A DNA stretch of 64,000 nt from Burkholderia sp. PAMC 26561 (GTDB lineage: Bacteria > Pseudomonadota > Gammaproteobacteria > Burkholderiales > Burkholderiaceae), in the NCBI RefSeq assembly GCF_001557535.2, contig NZ_CP014306.1, positions 2,108,001 to 2,172,000 on the forward strand, in the 5' to 3' direction. This document shows positions 10,053 through 19,920 of this stretch, one piece after another. The notes under the pieces are model-generated. The model searched no databases and was not told the origin of the DNA. It saw nothing but the letters and a program-made list of their open reading frames with translations. The position numbers and the translations under genes are program-made. The first letter of the stretch is position 1, and each line of letters begins with the position of its first letter.

Positions 10053-10509
10053 GATTCGACTTCCGTTGGATCAGAGCGATTCAGAAACGGGCGCGGCGCT
10101 GCGAAAAGCGAAAAATTTGAAACGCCGCCGGGAACAAGCGCAATTTTACCGCAAGCGTCAGGGCACGGCGCGGAAACCGGGGGAAACAGCGTGCGTTGGT
10201 CATTCGGTCTATAGAAATGGCCGGGATCATGAGCTTGCGAGGGTTTATTGGAAACGCTGTCATTAATTGCAAAACTGCGGAACAAGCACGCTCACGCGCC
10301 GTCCAAGCCGCACTTTCTGTATTTTCAGGCTGCGCCAGACGCTTGTTCTGCGCGCCTGAGCGGCGGGTGGCGCCAAGAAATTCGAACCCGCCCGAACGGC
10401 CGTTTTTAGGACAGCCGGCGCTGCCGATGTGGTGAAATAGCGCCTGCCGGATCGACCTCTCGTCCGGCCCGAGCTTGTTCATTGTCTTTATTCAACCTGG
10501 AGGTCACGT
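10053..10509. other. Intergenic region between DUF3460 and tamA
   Basis: About 457 bases between divergent genes. I see no credible coding region; open frames here are arginine-rich and unlike known proteins. A GC-rich inverted repeat (GGCGCT at 10417-10422 with AGCGCC at 10439-10444) is the only structure I can point to. It should hold the promoters of the DUF3460-scpA-panCD operon (-) and tamAB (+). Confidence 0.5.
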
Positions 10510-12357
10510 TTGGCGGGGCGCCTGTTTGATCCGCTGCGCTTCAAGCGCGGGCAAGCCGAGCATCAGCGGCTGGAAACGCCGCTGGTTGCATCGTCGAAAG
10601 CGCCTTTTCGTGCGTCCTCAATCGTGCGGCGCGCCGTCTGGTCGCTCCACGCGCTGGCGCTTTGCGCCTTCGCCGTGCCCGCGCACGCCAAATATGACGT
10701 GGATATCGATGCGCCGCGCAGTATCCGGTCGCTCCTGAAAGACCATCTGGATTTGTCGCGATTCAAGAAGCGCGATGACATCAGCGACGAACAATTCGAC
10801 TTCCTGGTCACGGCCACGCCGCAGGAAGTGCGCGATCTCGTCGCCACCGACGGCTATTTCACGCCCGTCGTGCGCACCGACGTCAAACATGAAGGCGACA
10901 AACGCTCGGTGACCATTTCGGTCGATCCCGGTCCGCAAACCAAGGTCGCATCCGTTTCGCTCACCTTCAAGGGCGCGATCACGGAGGAAGACCGCGCGCA
11001 GGAGAACACCGCGCGTTTCGCTTTTTCCGTCCATGAGGGCGATCCGTTCTCGCAAGGCGCGTGGGACGACGCAAAGAATGCGTCGCTGAAAGCGCTCCAG
11101 TCGCGGCGTTATCTGGGTGCGAAAATTTCGCAATCGAAGGCGAGGGTGAATCCGCGCACGCATATCGTGGATTTGTCCGTCACGTTCGATAGCGGCCCGA
11201 CCTTCACGTTCGGCAAGCTCGACGTTTCAGGCGTGCGGCGTTATCCCGAGCAGATCATCCACAACGTCAACCCGATCCACGAAGGCGATATCTACGACGT
11301 CGCCCGCGTGAACGAATTGCAGCGCCAGTTACAGAACACGCCGTATTACGCCTCGGTTGCCGTCGACGCCGATAACGACGTGACCAAGCCCGTCGAAACG
11401 CCGATGCACCTGAAGGTCAGCGAGTACCCGTACAACAGCGTGCGCTACGGCGTGGGTTACGCGACCGATACCGGGCCGCACATCCAGGGCGCCTACAGCT
11501 ATCTGGATACCTTTGGAAAGGCTTATCCGTTCACGGTGTCGGGTCGTATCGACCAGACGCAGCAATACGGACAGGTCCAGCTCGCCATGCCGCCGGGCAG
11601 CCGGGCGTGGGTCAATAGCGTGCTGGCGTCGTACACGAACACCAATGTGTCCGATACGCGCATCTACAGCGCGCGTGCCGGCGTGCAGCGCTCGCGCTCG
11701 CTGCAGAACATCGACACCACCTATTCGCTGCTTTTCTATGCCGATCGGCTGACGCAGAACGTCGGACCGCCTACAACAAGTCGCGCGCTGGTACCTTCGT
11801 GGCAATGGGTGCGCCGTAACGTGGACGATCCGCTGTTTCCCCGCTCGGGCAACCTGATTCGTGCCGAGGCCGACTTCGCTGTCAAAGGCCTTCTCACCGA
11901 CCAGACTTTCGGCCGCGTGTACACGAACCTGCTGCAGTACCTGCCGCTCGGCAAGAACGACTTGTTCGTATTCCGCGCTGAATTCGGCGGGGTGTTCACC
12001 GCGGGCGGCTCGAGCGGAGTTCCGGCGTCGCTGCTGTTTCGTGCGGGTGGTGCGAATTCGGTACGAGGTTACGGCTATCAAAGCATTGGTCATGACGTCG
12101 ACGGCTCGGTGCTCCCGGTCAAGTACCTGATGACGGGAAGCGCGGAGTATCAGCACTGGTTTTCACATGACTGGGGCGGCGCGACGTTTTTCGATATAGG
12201 CGCGGCCGCCGACACCTGGAGCGAGCGCGTGTTCGAACCGGGCGCGGGCGTGGGCGTGCGCTGGCGCAGCCCGGTCGGCCCCGTGAACGTGGACATTGCG
12301 TATGGTTTCAAGAACCGGGATATCCGTCCGTACCTGACGCTCGGGATCGCCTTTTGA
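10510..12357 (+). CDS. tamA: TamA, outer-membrane translocation and assembly module (BamA/Omp85 family)
   Basis: The 615-residue Omp85 protein has an N-terminal signal region ending near residues 58-60 (VPAHA-KY), POTRA-type repeats through about residue 290 (including FTFGKLDVSGVRRYPEQII), then a 16-strand barrel domain with the conserved GGANSVRGYGYQSIG segment and a C-terminal aromatic end (LTLGIAF). With TamB it assembles a subset of autotransporters and other barrels. The start is a TTG preceded 6 bases upstream by a strong GGAGG (10499-10503), which decides the start although TTG is rare. It is 28 bases upstream of tamB. Confidence 0.92.
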   Translation: MAGRLFDPLRFKRGQAEHQRLETPLVASSKAPFRASSIVRRAVWSLHALALCAFAVPAHAKYDVDIDAPRSIRSLLKDHLDLSRFKKRDDISDEQFDFLVTATPQEVRDLVATDGYFTPVVRTDVKHEGDKRSVTISVDPGPQTKVASVSLTFKGAITEEDRAQENTARFAFSVHEGDPFSQGAWDDAKNASLKALQSRRYLGAKISQSKARVNPRTHIVDLSVTFDSGPTFTFGKLDVSGVRRYPEQIIHNVNPIHEGDIYDVARVNELQRQLQNTPYYASVAVDADNDVTKPVETPMHLKVSEYPYNSVRYGVGYATDTGPHIQGAYSYLDTFGKAYPFTVSGRIDQTQQYGQVQLAMPPGSRAWVNSVLASYTNTNVSDTRIYSARAGVQRSRSLQNIDTTYSLLFYADRLTQNVGPPTTSRALVPSWQWVRRNVDDPLFPRSGNLIRAEADFAVKGLLTDQTFGRVYTNLLQYLPLGKNDLFVFRAEFGGVFTAGGSSGVPASLLFRAGGANSVRGYGYQSIGHDVDGSVLPVKYLMTGSAEYQHWFSHDWGGATFFDIGAAADTWSERVFEPGAGVGVRWRSPVGPVNVDIAYGFKNRDIRPYLTLGIAF

Positions 12358-12385
12358 TGAGTTTGCATAACGTGTTTTTTCGCGC

Positions 12386-15300
12386 ATGACGGAACAGAAC
12401 GGCCGGTCGCCCGCAGAACAACCGGATCTCTCGGAGGGCCGGGGGGAGGGCGCGCCGGTCCCGGGCAAGCGCGGCGGCGGGCGGCGTTTCGCCAAATGGC
12501 TGGGCGGCATCGTTCTTGTGCTGGTGCTGTGCATGGCGCTTGGTGCCGCGACGATCCTGTATGCCCTGAACAGCGAGCGCGGGACGCGTTATGTCTGGCA
12601 GGCGGCGACGTCGCTGCTGGGCGGGCGTTTGAGCGGCACGCTCGACGGCGGCGCGATCTCGACCGGCTTGCGGCTTCGCAACGTTCGCTGGAAAGGCACC
12701 GACGGTACGGATGTCGCCGTGGACAGCGTCTCCGGCCAATGGGCGCTGACGCGCGCGCCGTTGCGTTTCACCATCGATTATTTGCATGTGGGAACGGTCG
12801 ACGCCCGGATCGCGCCATCGCCGAAAAGCAGTGGCCCGATCGAGTTGCCGAGGGATCTTCGCCTGCCGATCCAGCTCGTGATCAGCGACGTCACGCTCGA
12901 CAAACTGCGTCTGCATGACGGCGCCACGACGACAGAATTTTCGCGCCTCGCTCTATCGGGTCACAGCGATGGCCGCCATCACGCGGCCATCGTCCAGCGT
13001 CTCGATACCCCGTTTGGCGCCGTCACTGCGGCGTTGAAACTCGATGGCGGCGCACGTCCGTTTCCACTGACGGGAGACGTCGGATATTCGGGCAAGGTGA
13101 GCGACGAAACCGTGCAGGTCGCCGCGCGCCTGACGGGATCGCTTGAGAACCTGACGGCGGATATCGATGCAAGCGGCATGAAGCTGAAGGGCAATGCGCA
13201 TGTGGAGGCCGAGCCGTTTGGCGTGGTGCCGCTCAAGCGTGCGCTCGTCACGGTGGATCATGTGAATCCGCAGGCGTTCAGCGCGAGCGCGCCGTTTGCG
13301 GATCTGGCGTTGCGCGCTGAAGTGAAGCCCGATCCGGCTGCGCCCGACGCGCTGGTGGTGACGGGGCCGGTTTCCATTGTGAACGCGAAGCCGGGTTCGG
13401 TGGACAAGAAACTGATCCCCTTGATCGACGCCCATGCGAATGTGAAGCTCGACGCTTCCGAGCAAACCATCTCGGGCTTGAACGTGCGGCTCTTGAAGGA
13501 CGCAACGCTCACGGGTAGCGGAACCCTCAAAGACGGCAAGGGCGAGTTCGACCTGAAAGTGGCGAAGCTCGACCTGAGTCAGATCGAATCGACCATCCGG
13601 CCGACGCAATTTGGCGGACCCATCGGCATCAAGCTTGCCGGCGATACGCAGATCATCACGCTCGATCTGAGCGACACCAAGGCGGCTTTGCGTGCACAAG
13701 GCAAGATCACGCTCGATGCCAAGCAGACCGCCTTCGATGCCGTGAAGGTAAGCGTGGGGAAGGGGCATATCGAGCTGAGCGGTGCGCTCAAGAAAGACGT
13801 GCATTCGAGCTACGACGTGAAGGCGAAGATTGTCGATTTCAATCCGTTGTTGCTGTCCGACCAGTTGCTTGCAACGCCGCCGCCAGCGAAGGGTGCAAAA
13901 AAACCTGCCGCCAAGCCACGCACAATAGAAGCGCGTGTCAACGGCACGCTTTCGGCAACCGGCGTGCTCGCGCCAACGCTCACCACCAAAGCGCAATTCA
14001 AGCTCGGCGAAAGCGTCTACGACAACCTGCCGCTCACCGGCGCGGGCACGATCCAGGTCGTGGGAACGCGCATCTTGCCGAGCAACGCGACGCTTTCCAT
14101 CGCGGGAAACAACGTCGATCTGAACGGCAGTTTCGGCGCGCCGAGTGACCGTTTGCGGTTTCGTATCGATGCCCCGCAACTCGAGCGGCTGGGCTTCGGT
14201 TTGGCGGGTCTCGTGAAGGCGGACGGCGATCTCACCGGTTCCTTCGCGCATCCGAACGTGGCCGCGAACTACCAGGCCGACAGCGTGGTGTTCGGCGCGA
14301 ACCGCGTGGGTCACGCAGAAGGACGGGCCGAAGCGCGCGACGGCGCGAACGGCGCGCTGGTCTTTACATTGAAGGCACGCGATGTCAGCACTGACGGCGT
14401 CGATCTTTCCAGCCTCGATGCCGACCTGAACGGCACGCGCGCCAATCACACGCTCAGCGCAACCGCCGTCGGCAAGTTGCACGGCAACGCGGTCAACCTG
14501 ACGCTTGCTGCCAACGGCCGCCTGACCGACGCTCGCGACGGCGCGCATTGGGACGGCACGGTCACGCGTTTATCGAACAAAGGCACGCCGAACCTGACTC
14601 TCGACGCACCGCTGACCGTGAGCTACGCCCCGAATCATGTTGTGCTCGGCGCGACGCGGTTGTCGGCGGAAGGCGCCGTGCTCGACCTGAAGTCTTTCGC
14701 GTTCGACAGCGGGCGTATCAGTTCCGTTGGGTCGCTGACCAACCTGTCCGTTCTGCGAATGCTGGAGATACGCCAGGAGTTGATGGGCGGTCCGCCGCCC
14801 ATCAAGACCGATCTCGTCTTCGATGGCGACTGGAACTTCGCGCTCGGCGCCACCGCGACGGGCTACGTGCAAGTGAAGCGGCGCGGCGGGGATGTGTCTA
14901 TCGATGCCGCCCGTGGCGTCGCCGCGCTCGGCATTACGGACATCGCCGCGCGAGCCGATTTCACCGGTGGCAACCGGCTCAACGCGACGTTGCATGCGCA
15001 GGCGTCGCGGATCGGCGTGATCGATGCCAACGTCCACACAACGCTGGTTTCACGCGACGGCACGTTGACCGTGGCCGACGAAGCGCCGGTGAGCGGCGGA
15101 ATTGAAGCCAACGTGCCTACGCTGCGGACAACGGGCGGATTGATCGGCCCGGCGTATCTGCTCGATGGGCGCCTCGGGCTCAAGCTGACTATCGCGGGGA
15201 TCGTCGCCAAGCCGACGGTGTCGGGCATGCTGACGGGCGATGGCTTGTCGGTGACGGTCATCGACCAGGGCGTGCAGTTGAAGGACGGCGTGATCCGGAT

Positions 15301-16417
15301 CGCGCTTTCCGAGAACCTCGTCGATCTGCAGCAGGTCGAGTTCCACGGGTCCAGCGGCACGTTGCGCGCGACCGGCAAGGTGCGGCTCGATCAGGATCAG
15401 CCGGACCTGACGGCAAGCATCATTGCGGACAAGCTTGAGCTGTTTGCGTCGCCGGACCGGCAACTGCAATTGTCGGGCAGCGCGTCGGTAGCGAATGCGG
15501 GGTTGAAGGGCGGCATGAATATCGATGGCAAGTTCACGGTCGATCACGCGCTCTTCGATCTGCCCGAGCAATCGGCGCCTTCGCTTGGTGACGATGTCGT
15601 GATCGTGCGTCCGGACGGCACGGTGAAAGGCGAAGACCAGACGGTGGTTGCGACCGGCGACAAACCCGTGGGCCCGTTTGCGCCGCGTGCGAATATCGAT
15701 ATCAATCTTGGGCAGAAATTCCGGTTCCGCGGCGCGGGCGCCGACCTGGGTCTCGCCGGAACCATTACCGCGATGAGCGCCCCGAACATGCCGTTGCGTG
15801 CGGTCGGCAACGTCCGGGTGACGCCGGGTTCCACATACACTGCATTCGGCCGGAAACTCGGCATCGAGAACGGATTCTTCACCTTCAATGGCCCGGTCGC
15901 GAATCCCGGCATCAATATTCTTGCGATGCGCCGCAATCAGGAAATCGAAGCGGGCGTGCAGGTGACGGGTACGGTCCAGGCGCCCAACGCCAAGCTGATC
16001 TCCGAGCCGAACGTGCCGGACAACGAAAAGTTGTCGTGGCTGCTGTTCGGGCATGGCACGGATCAGGGCAACAACGTGGGTCAGCAAAGCGCAATGACAA
16101 ACGCGCTGGCATTGCTTGGAAGCGCAAGCGGCAAGCGGATCGCGCAGACCTTCGGGCTGGATGAATTTTCCATCGGTACGAGCGAGGTCGGGTTGACCGA
16201 TCCACAAGTCGTGATGTTGTCGAAGGCGATCAACGAACGGCTCGTGCTGGGTTACGAGCAGGGTCTGCAATCGGCAAGCAACGCCATCAAGATGACGCTG
16301 AACCTGTCGCGCTTCTGGTCCGTTTCCGCTTACGGCGGCACGTTCCAGGGTCTCGATCTGCTCTATACGCGACGCTTTGATTCGTGGGCGCGCAGGAACG
16401 GGCCGTCGGAAAAATGA
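12386..16417 (+). CDS. tamB: TamB translocation/assembly protein (AsmA-like, DUF490)
   Basis: The 1343-residue protein is inner-membrane anchored by one helix near residues 35-58 (GGIVLVLVLCMALGAATILYA), followed by a long repetitive beta-rich body that forms the periplasm-spanning hydrophobic groove of the family, and a C-terminal DUF490/TamB domain ending LLYTRRFDSWARR. It partners TamA in envelope assembly and, by family knowledge, may carry phospholipids between membranes. It is 28 bases downstream of tamA and ends at a terminator. Length is typical. Confidence 0.92.
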   Translation: MTEQNGRSPAEQPDLSEGRGEGAPVPGKRGGGRRFAKWLGGIVLVLVLCMALGAATILYALNSERGTRYVWQAATSLLGGRLSGTLDGGAISTGLRLRNVRWKGTDGTDVAVDSVSGQWALTRAPLRFTIDYLHVGTVDARIAPSPKSSGPIELPRDLRLPIQLVISDVTLDKLRLHDGATTTEFSRLALSGHSDGRHHAAIVQRLDTPFGAVTAALKLDGGARPFPLTGDVGYSGKVSDETVQVAARLTGSLENLTADIDASGMKLKGNAHVEAEPFGVVPLKRALVTVDHVNPQAFSASAPFADLALRAEVKPDPAAPDALVVTGPVSIVNAKPGSVDKKLIPLIDAHANVKLDASEQTISGLNVRLLKDATLTGSGTLKDGKGEFDLKVAKLDLSQIESTIRPTQFGGPIGIKLAGDTQIITLDLSDTKAALRAQGKITLDAKQTAFDAVKVSVGKGHIELSGALKKDVHSSYDVKAKIVDFNPLLLSDQLLATPPPAKGAKKPAAKPRTIEARVNGTLSATGVLAPTLTTKAQFKLGESVYDNLPLTGAGTIQVVGTRILPSNATLSIAGNNVDLNGSFGAPSDRLRFRIDAPQLERLGFGLAGLVKADGDLTGSFAHPNVAANYQADSVVFGANRVGHAEGRAEARDGANGALVFTLKARDVSTDGVDLSSLDADLNGTRANHTLSATAVGKLHGNAVNLTLAANGRLTDARDGAHWDGTVTRLSNKGTPNLTLDAPLTVSYAPNHVVLGATRLSAEGAVLDLKSFAFDSGRISSVGSLTNLSVLRMLEIRQELMGGPPPIKTDLVFDGDWNFALGATATGYVQVKRRGGDVSIDAARGVAALGITDIAARADFTGGNRLNATLHAQASRIGVIDANVHTTLVSRDGTLTVADEAPVSGGIEANVPTLRTTGGLIGPAYLLDGRLGLKLTIAGIVAKPTVSGMLTGDGLSVTVIDQGVQLKDGVIRIALSENLVDLQQVEFHGSSGTLRATGKVRLDQDQPDLTASIIADKLELFASPDRQLQLSGSASVANAGLKGGMNIDGKFTVDHALFDLPEQSAPSLGDDVVIVRPDGTVKGEDQTVVATGDKPVGPFAPRANIDINLGQKFRFRGAGADLGLAGTITAMSAPNMPLRAVGNVRVTPGSTYTAFGRKLGIENGFFTFNGPVANPGINILAMRRNQEIEAGVQVTGTVQAPNAKLISEPNVPDNEKLSWLLFGHGTDQGNNVGQQSAMTNALALLGSASGKRIAQTFGLDEFSIGTSEVGLTDPQVVMLSKAINERLVLGYEQGLQSASNAIKMTLNLSRFWSVSAYGGTFQGLDLLYTRRFDSWARRNGPSEK

Positions 16418-16428
16418 AGATGAAAAAA

Positions 16429-16457
16429 GAGCCGTTCAACTTGCGTTGGAACGGCTC
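16429..16457. terminator. Intrinsic terminator between tamB and metG
   Basis: GAGCCGTTCAAC pairs with GTTGGAACGGCTC with one bulged base and a short TTGC loop. A-rich sequence on the left (six A) and a T-containing tail on the right suit the convergent tamB (+) and metG (-) transcripts. Confidence 0.75.
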
Positions 16458-16490
16458 CTGTCTTTGCGCATCCCGGCAATTGACTCAGCT

Positions 16491-18632
16491 TTACTTCACG
16501 CGCATTCCCGGCTTCGCGCCGCTATGCGGTTCGAGGATATACAAGCCCGGTTCAGCCTTTTCGTCGTAGGACGATGCCGCCAGAACCATGCCTTCCGACA
16601 AGCCGAACTTCATCTTGCGCGGCGCAAGGTTCGCGACCATCACCGTGAACTTGCCGATCAGATCCTGCGGCTGATACGCCGACTTGATGCCTGAAAACAC
16701 ATTGCGCGTTTTCTCTTCGCCCACGTCCAGCGTCAGTTGCAACAGCTTGTCCGAACCTTCCACCGCCGTGCAATCCACGATCTTCGCGATACGCAGGTCG
16801 ATTTTCGCGAAGTCATCGATGGAAATCGTGCCTTCTGCTTCCGGCGCTTTCTCCTTTGCGGCTTTCTTCGAAGCCGAGTTCGATGCTGCAGCCGGCGCAG
16901 CGACCACCGCAGCTTGCCCCGGCGCAATGGACTCGCGGTTCGCTGCAATCAACGCCTCGATCTGCTTCGGATCGACGCGCGTCATCAGGTGCTTGTACGC
17001 GTTGATCGGCTGCGCCGAGCTGAGCGGCGCCGAGACATCCGCCCAAACCAGCGGCTTGATGCCGAGGAACGCTTCCACTGATTCCGCCAGCAACGGCAAC
17101 ACGGGCTTCAACGCCAGCGACAACAGCCTGAACGCTTCCAGGCTGACGCTGCAGGTTTCGTGCAACGCGGCTGCATTCGCCGGGTCCTTCGCCAGATCCC
17201 AGGGCTTGGAGGTATCGACGTAAGCGTTGACTGTATCGGCGAGATCCATGGTCGTGCGCAGCGCGCGGCCATATTCGCGCGCCTCGTACAGCGCCGCGAT
17301 TTGCGGAACCGCCGCCCGCAATTGCAGCAGCAACGAATGGTTCATTGCACTGTCCTGCACACGGCCTTCGAAACGCTTGATCAGGAACCCCGCCGCGCGG
17401 CTTGCAATGTTCACGTACTTGCCGACCAGATCGCTGTTCACACGCGCCTGGAAATCATCGAGGTTCAAGTCGATGTCTTCCATTGTGTGGTTCAGCTTCG
17501 CGGCGAAGTAATAGCGCAGCCATTCCGGATTGATGCCGGTATCGATCACGCTTTTTGCCGTGATGAACGTGCCGCGCGACTTCGACATCTTCGCGCCATC
17601 GACGGTGAGAAAGCCGTGGGCGAACACGTTCGTCGGCGTGCGGTGGCCGGAAAACTGCAGCATGGCCGGCCAGAACAGCGTATGAAAATACAGGATGTCC
17701 TTGCCGATAAAGTGATACTGCTCCGTCTTCGATCCCGGCCGGATCCATTCTTCGAAATCGAGTCCGCGAGCGTCCGCCAGATTCTTGAAGCTCGCGTAAT
17801 AGCCGACGGGCGCGTCTACCCACACATAGAAATATTTGCCCGGCGCGCCCGGAATCTCAAAGCCGAAATACGGTGAATCGCGCGAGATGTCCCAGTCCGC
17901 GAGCTTGGCTTCGCCCTTCTCGCCGAGCCATTCGCGCATCTTGTTCGTGGCTTCGGGTTGCGCCAGACCGCTGACCCAGCCGCGCAGAAAGTCTTCGCAA
18001 CGCGGGTCGGACAGGCGGAAAAAGTAGTGCGTCGAGGTCTTGCGCACCGGCGTCGCGCCCGACACGACCGAATACGGGTTGATCAGGTCGAGCGGCTGGT
18101 ACGTCGAGCCGCAGACTTCGCAGTTATCGCCGTATTGGTCCTTCGCGCCGCACTTCGGGCATTCGCCTTTGATGAAGCGGTCCGGCAGGAACATTTCCTT
18201 GACCGGATCGTAGGCTTGCTCGATATCCCGTGCATCGATCAAACCGGCTTCCTGCAGCGACTTGTAGATGGATTCGCACAGGACGCGGTTTTCCTCGGCG
18301 TCGGTGGAGTAGTAGTTGTCGAAGGAAATGCCGAAGCTGTCGAAATCGCGCTTGTGTTCCTTGCCGACGCGCTCGATCAGTTGTTTCGGCGTGATGCCTT
18401 CCTGCTCGGCGCGCAGCATGATGGGCGTGCCGTGGGTATCGTCGGCGCCGACGTAGTAGACCTCGTGACCGTGCATTCGCAGCGTCCGGACCCAGATATC
18501 CGTCTGGATATATTCAACCATGTGGCCGATGTGAATCTGGCCGTTCGCGTACGGGAGCGCGGACGTGACGAGAACCCGGCGGTGGGCGGACGCGGAAACC
18601 GGTGCTGACGATGACGGTGCTGACGATGACAT
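16491..18632 (-). CDS. metG: Methionyl-tRNA synthetase
   Basis: The 713-residue class I synthetase has HIGH at about residues 34-37, zinc-knuckle cysteines in [22 protein letters not shown] at about 347-351, and a C-terminal EMAP/tRNA-binding domain (from about [14 protein letters not shown] to the end) joined by an alanine/lysine-rich linker. It charges initiator and elongator tRNA-Met. The serine-rich first 17 residues are poorly conserved. The length with the fused C-terminal dimerisation domain is usual for beta-proteobacteria. Confidence 0.97.
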   Translation of the reverse strand: MSSSAPSSSAPVSASAHRRVLVTSALPYANGQIHIGHMVEYIQTDIWVRTLRMHGHEVYYVGADDTHGTPIMLRAEQEGITPKQLIERVGKEHKRDFDSFGISFDNYYSTDAEENRVLCESIYKSLQEAGLIDARDIEQAYDPVKEMFLPDRFIKGECPKCGAKDQYGDNCEVCGSTYQPLDLINPYSVVSGATPVRKTSTHYFFRLSDPRCEDFLRGWVSGLAQPEATNKMREWLGEKGEAKLADWDISRDSPYFGFEIPGAPGKYFYVWVDAPVGYYASFKNLADARGLDFEEWIRPGSKTEQYHFIGKDILYFHTLFWPAMLQFSGHRTPTNVFAHGFLTVDGAKMSKSRGTFITAKSVIDTGINPEWLRYYFAAKLNHTMEDIDLNLDDFQARVNSDLVGKYVNIASRAAGFLIKRFEGRVQDSAMNHSLLLQLRAAVPQIAALYEAREYGRALRTTMDLADTVNAYVDTSKPWDLAKDPANAAALHETCSVSLEAFRLLSLALKPVLPLLAESVEAFLGIKPLVWADVSAPLSSAQPINAYKHLMTRVDPKQIEALIAANRESIAPGQAAVVAAPAAASNSASKKAAKEKAPEAEGTISIDDFAKIDLRIAKIVDCTAVEGSDKLLQLTLDVGEEKTRNVFSGIKSAYQPQDLIGKFTVMVANLAPRKMKFGLSEGMVLAASSYDEKAEPGLYILEPHSGAKPGMRVK

Positions 18633-18993
18633 AAGGCGCTTGCCTGCAGTTGAAAATTCGGTGAATGCGTGAAAAAGCGAACCACGATTCTAGCAGGAGG
18701 CAGATAGGGCGCTTGCGCCGGGGGAAAGTGGAGGACATGGGGCTCGAAGTCCCCGCCGCCTGCAAATTCCAGGCGAAAAAAAACCGGGGCAAATAGAGCG
18801 GCCCCGGAGCAACAACGACAAGAGGAGAATGGCATGTGGCGGCACAACACGGCGCCAGCCACCTACCGTTAATACAGACACGCGGTGTGCGGCCAAGTTT
18901 CAACTATTTTTCGATTCCCTCGATATTTTCCAGGAACCGATCAAACCTTGGCCGTACATCAAAACGGTCAATTCCCCTTGTAAATCAATCCGC
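18633..18993. other. Intergenic region between OmpA-like gene and metG
   Basis: About 360 bases without a gene. It contains the metG promoter region, a strong minus-strand terminator at 18776-18807, and about 190 bases of 3' untranslated sequence between the OmpA-like stop and that terminator. The part around 18900-18990 is more AT-rich than the coding surroundings. Confidence 0.6.
18776..18807 (-). terminator. Intrinsic terminator, minus strand (OmpA-like lipoprotein transcript)
   Basis: On the minus strand, CCGGGGC (18801-18807 complement) pairs with GCCCCGG around a 10-base loop and is followed by a run of eight T (A run at 18776-18783 on the plus strand). It is the first strong terminator downstream of the OmpA-like gene. 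Confidence 0.8.
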
Positions 18994-19650
18994 TTACTGA
19001 ACCTGTCCCGGCTGAGCCGTGGCGCGCAGATAAATTTCAACGCGACGATTCTGTGCACGGCCGGCTTCGGTGGCATTGTCAGCGATAGGCTGGGTCTGAC
19101 CCATGCCTGAAGCTGCCAGACGCTGGGCCGCTACGCCATGACCCGCGAGGTACGACGTCACGCTTTGTGCGCGATTTTGCGACAAGGTCTGGTTGTAAGC
19201 CGGCTGACCGGTGCTATCCGTGTGGCCAACCACTTGCGCGATCAGTTCCGGGTGTTGCACCAGCGTCTGCGTGACCTGGTCGAGCACCGGCGCGAACGTC
19301 GGCTTGATGGCGTAGCTGTTGGTATCGAAGGAAATGGCGTTCGGAATGTTCACCTTCAGCGAGCCGTCCTGCTGCTCGGTCACTTGCGTGCCCGTGCCCT
19401 TCGTTGCGCCCGTCAGCTTGCCCTTGATGGCCTGCCAGTTGTAACCGGTGATGCCGCCAGCCGCCGCACCAACGCCCGCGCCGATGGCCGCGCCCTTGCC
19501 GCCACCGAAGATTGCGCCAATACCCGCGCCGGTCGCGGCGCCAATGCCGGTGCCGACGGCGGCGTTATTGCCCTGCTGCGAGGCGCAACCGGCGACGAGC
19601 GCCCCGGCTACTGCGATTACGGACAGGCGGGTCATCATTTTCGTGTTCAT
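18994..19650 (-). CDS. OmpA-family peptidoglycan-binding lipoprotein (YiaD-like)
   Basis: The 218-residue protein has a lipoprotein signal with lipobox LVAGC near residues 18-22, a glycine-zipper region (repeated GAxxGAxIG over roughly 30-75) that may insert into membrane, and a C-terminal OmpA-like domain with VVGHTDSTGQPAYNQ and LSQNRAQSV, which binds diaminopimelate in peptidoglycan. It should tether the outer membrane to the wall. I chose the ATG at 19650 over 19656 because the GGAG in the leader then has an 8-base spacing rather than 2. It is divergent from apbC with a 270-base shared promoter region. Confidence 0.9.
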   Translation of the reverse strand: MNTKMMTRLSVIAVAGALVAGCASQQGNNAAVGTGIGAATGAGIGAIFGGGKGAAIGAGVGAAAGGITGYNWQAIKGKLTGATKGTGTQVTEQQDGSLKVNIPNAISFDTNSYAIKPTFAPVLDQVTQTLVQHPELIAQVVGHTDSTGQPAYNQTLSQNRAQSVTSYLAGHGVAAQRLAASGMGQTQPIADNATEAGRAQNRRVEIYLRATAQPGQVQ

Positions 19651-19920
19651 TGTCATTTCTCCAGGATTCAATCAAGGCAATCGCCTCGGCGAACGGAAGA
19701 GCACCCCGTGGGGTCTTCCGGCGAGCCGTTGCGCCTGCCACTACAATACGGCCAAGGATTCAACCGCTTAAAACGATGCGTCCCCGGACCATGGCAGCGT
19801 GGGATAGTGCAGTGCACGCCTCCGTCACGCAATGTCGTGCAACAATTCCTTTCAAATTTCATACCACGTGCGCGAAAGTGTTCGATCCCTATTCGCAACA
19901 AGCGTTCCCATGGAGTCTCG

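Noticed and set aside
10081-10482. 133-codon minus-strand frame upstream of tamA
   Set aside because: No family resemblance, no ribosome site, composition typical of a chance frame in GC-rich DNA.
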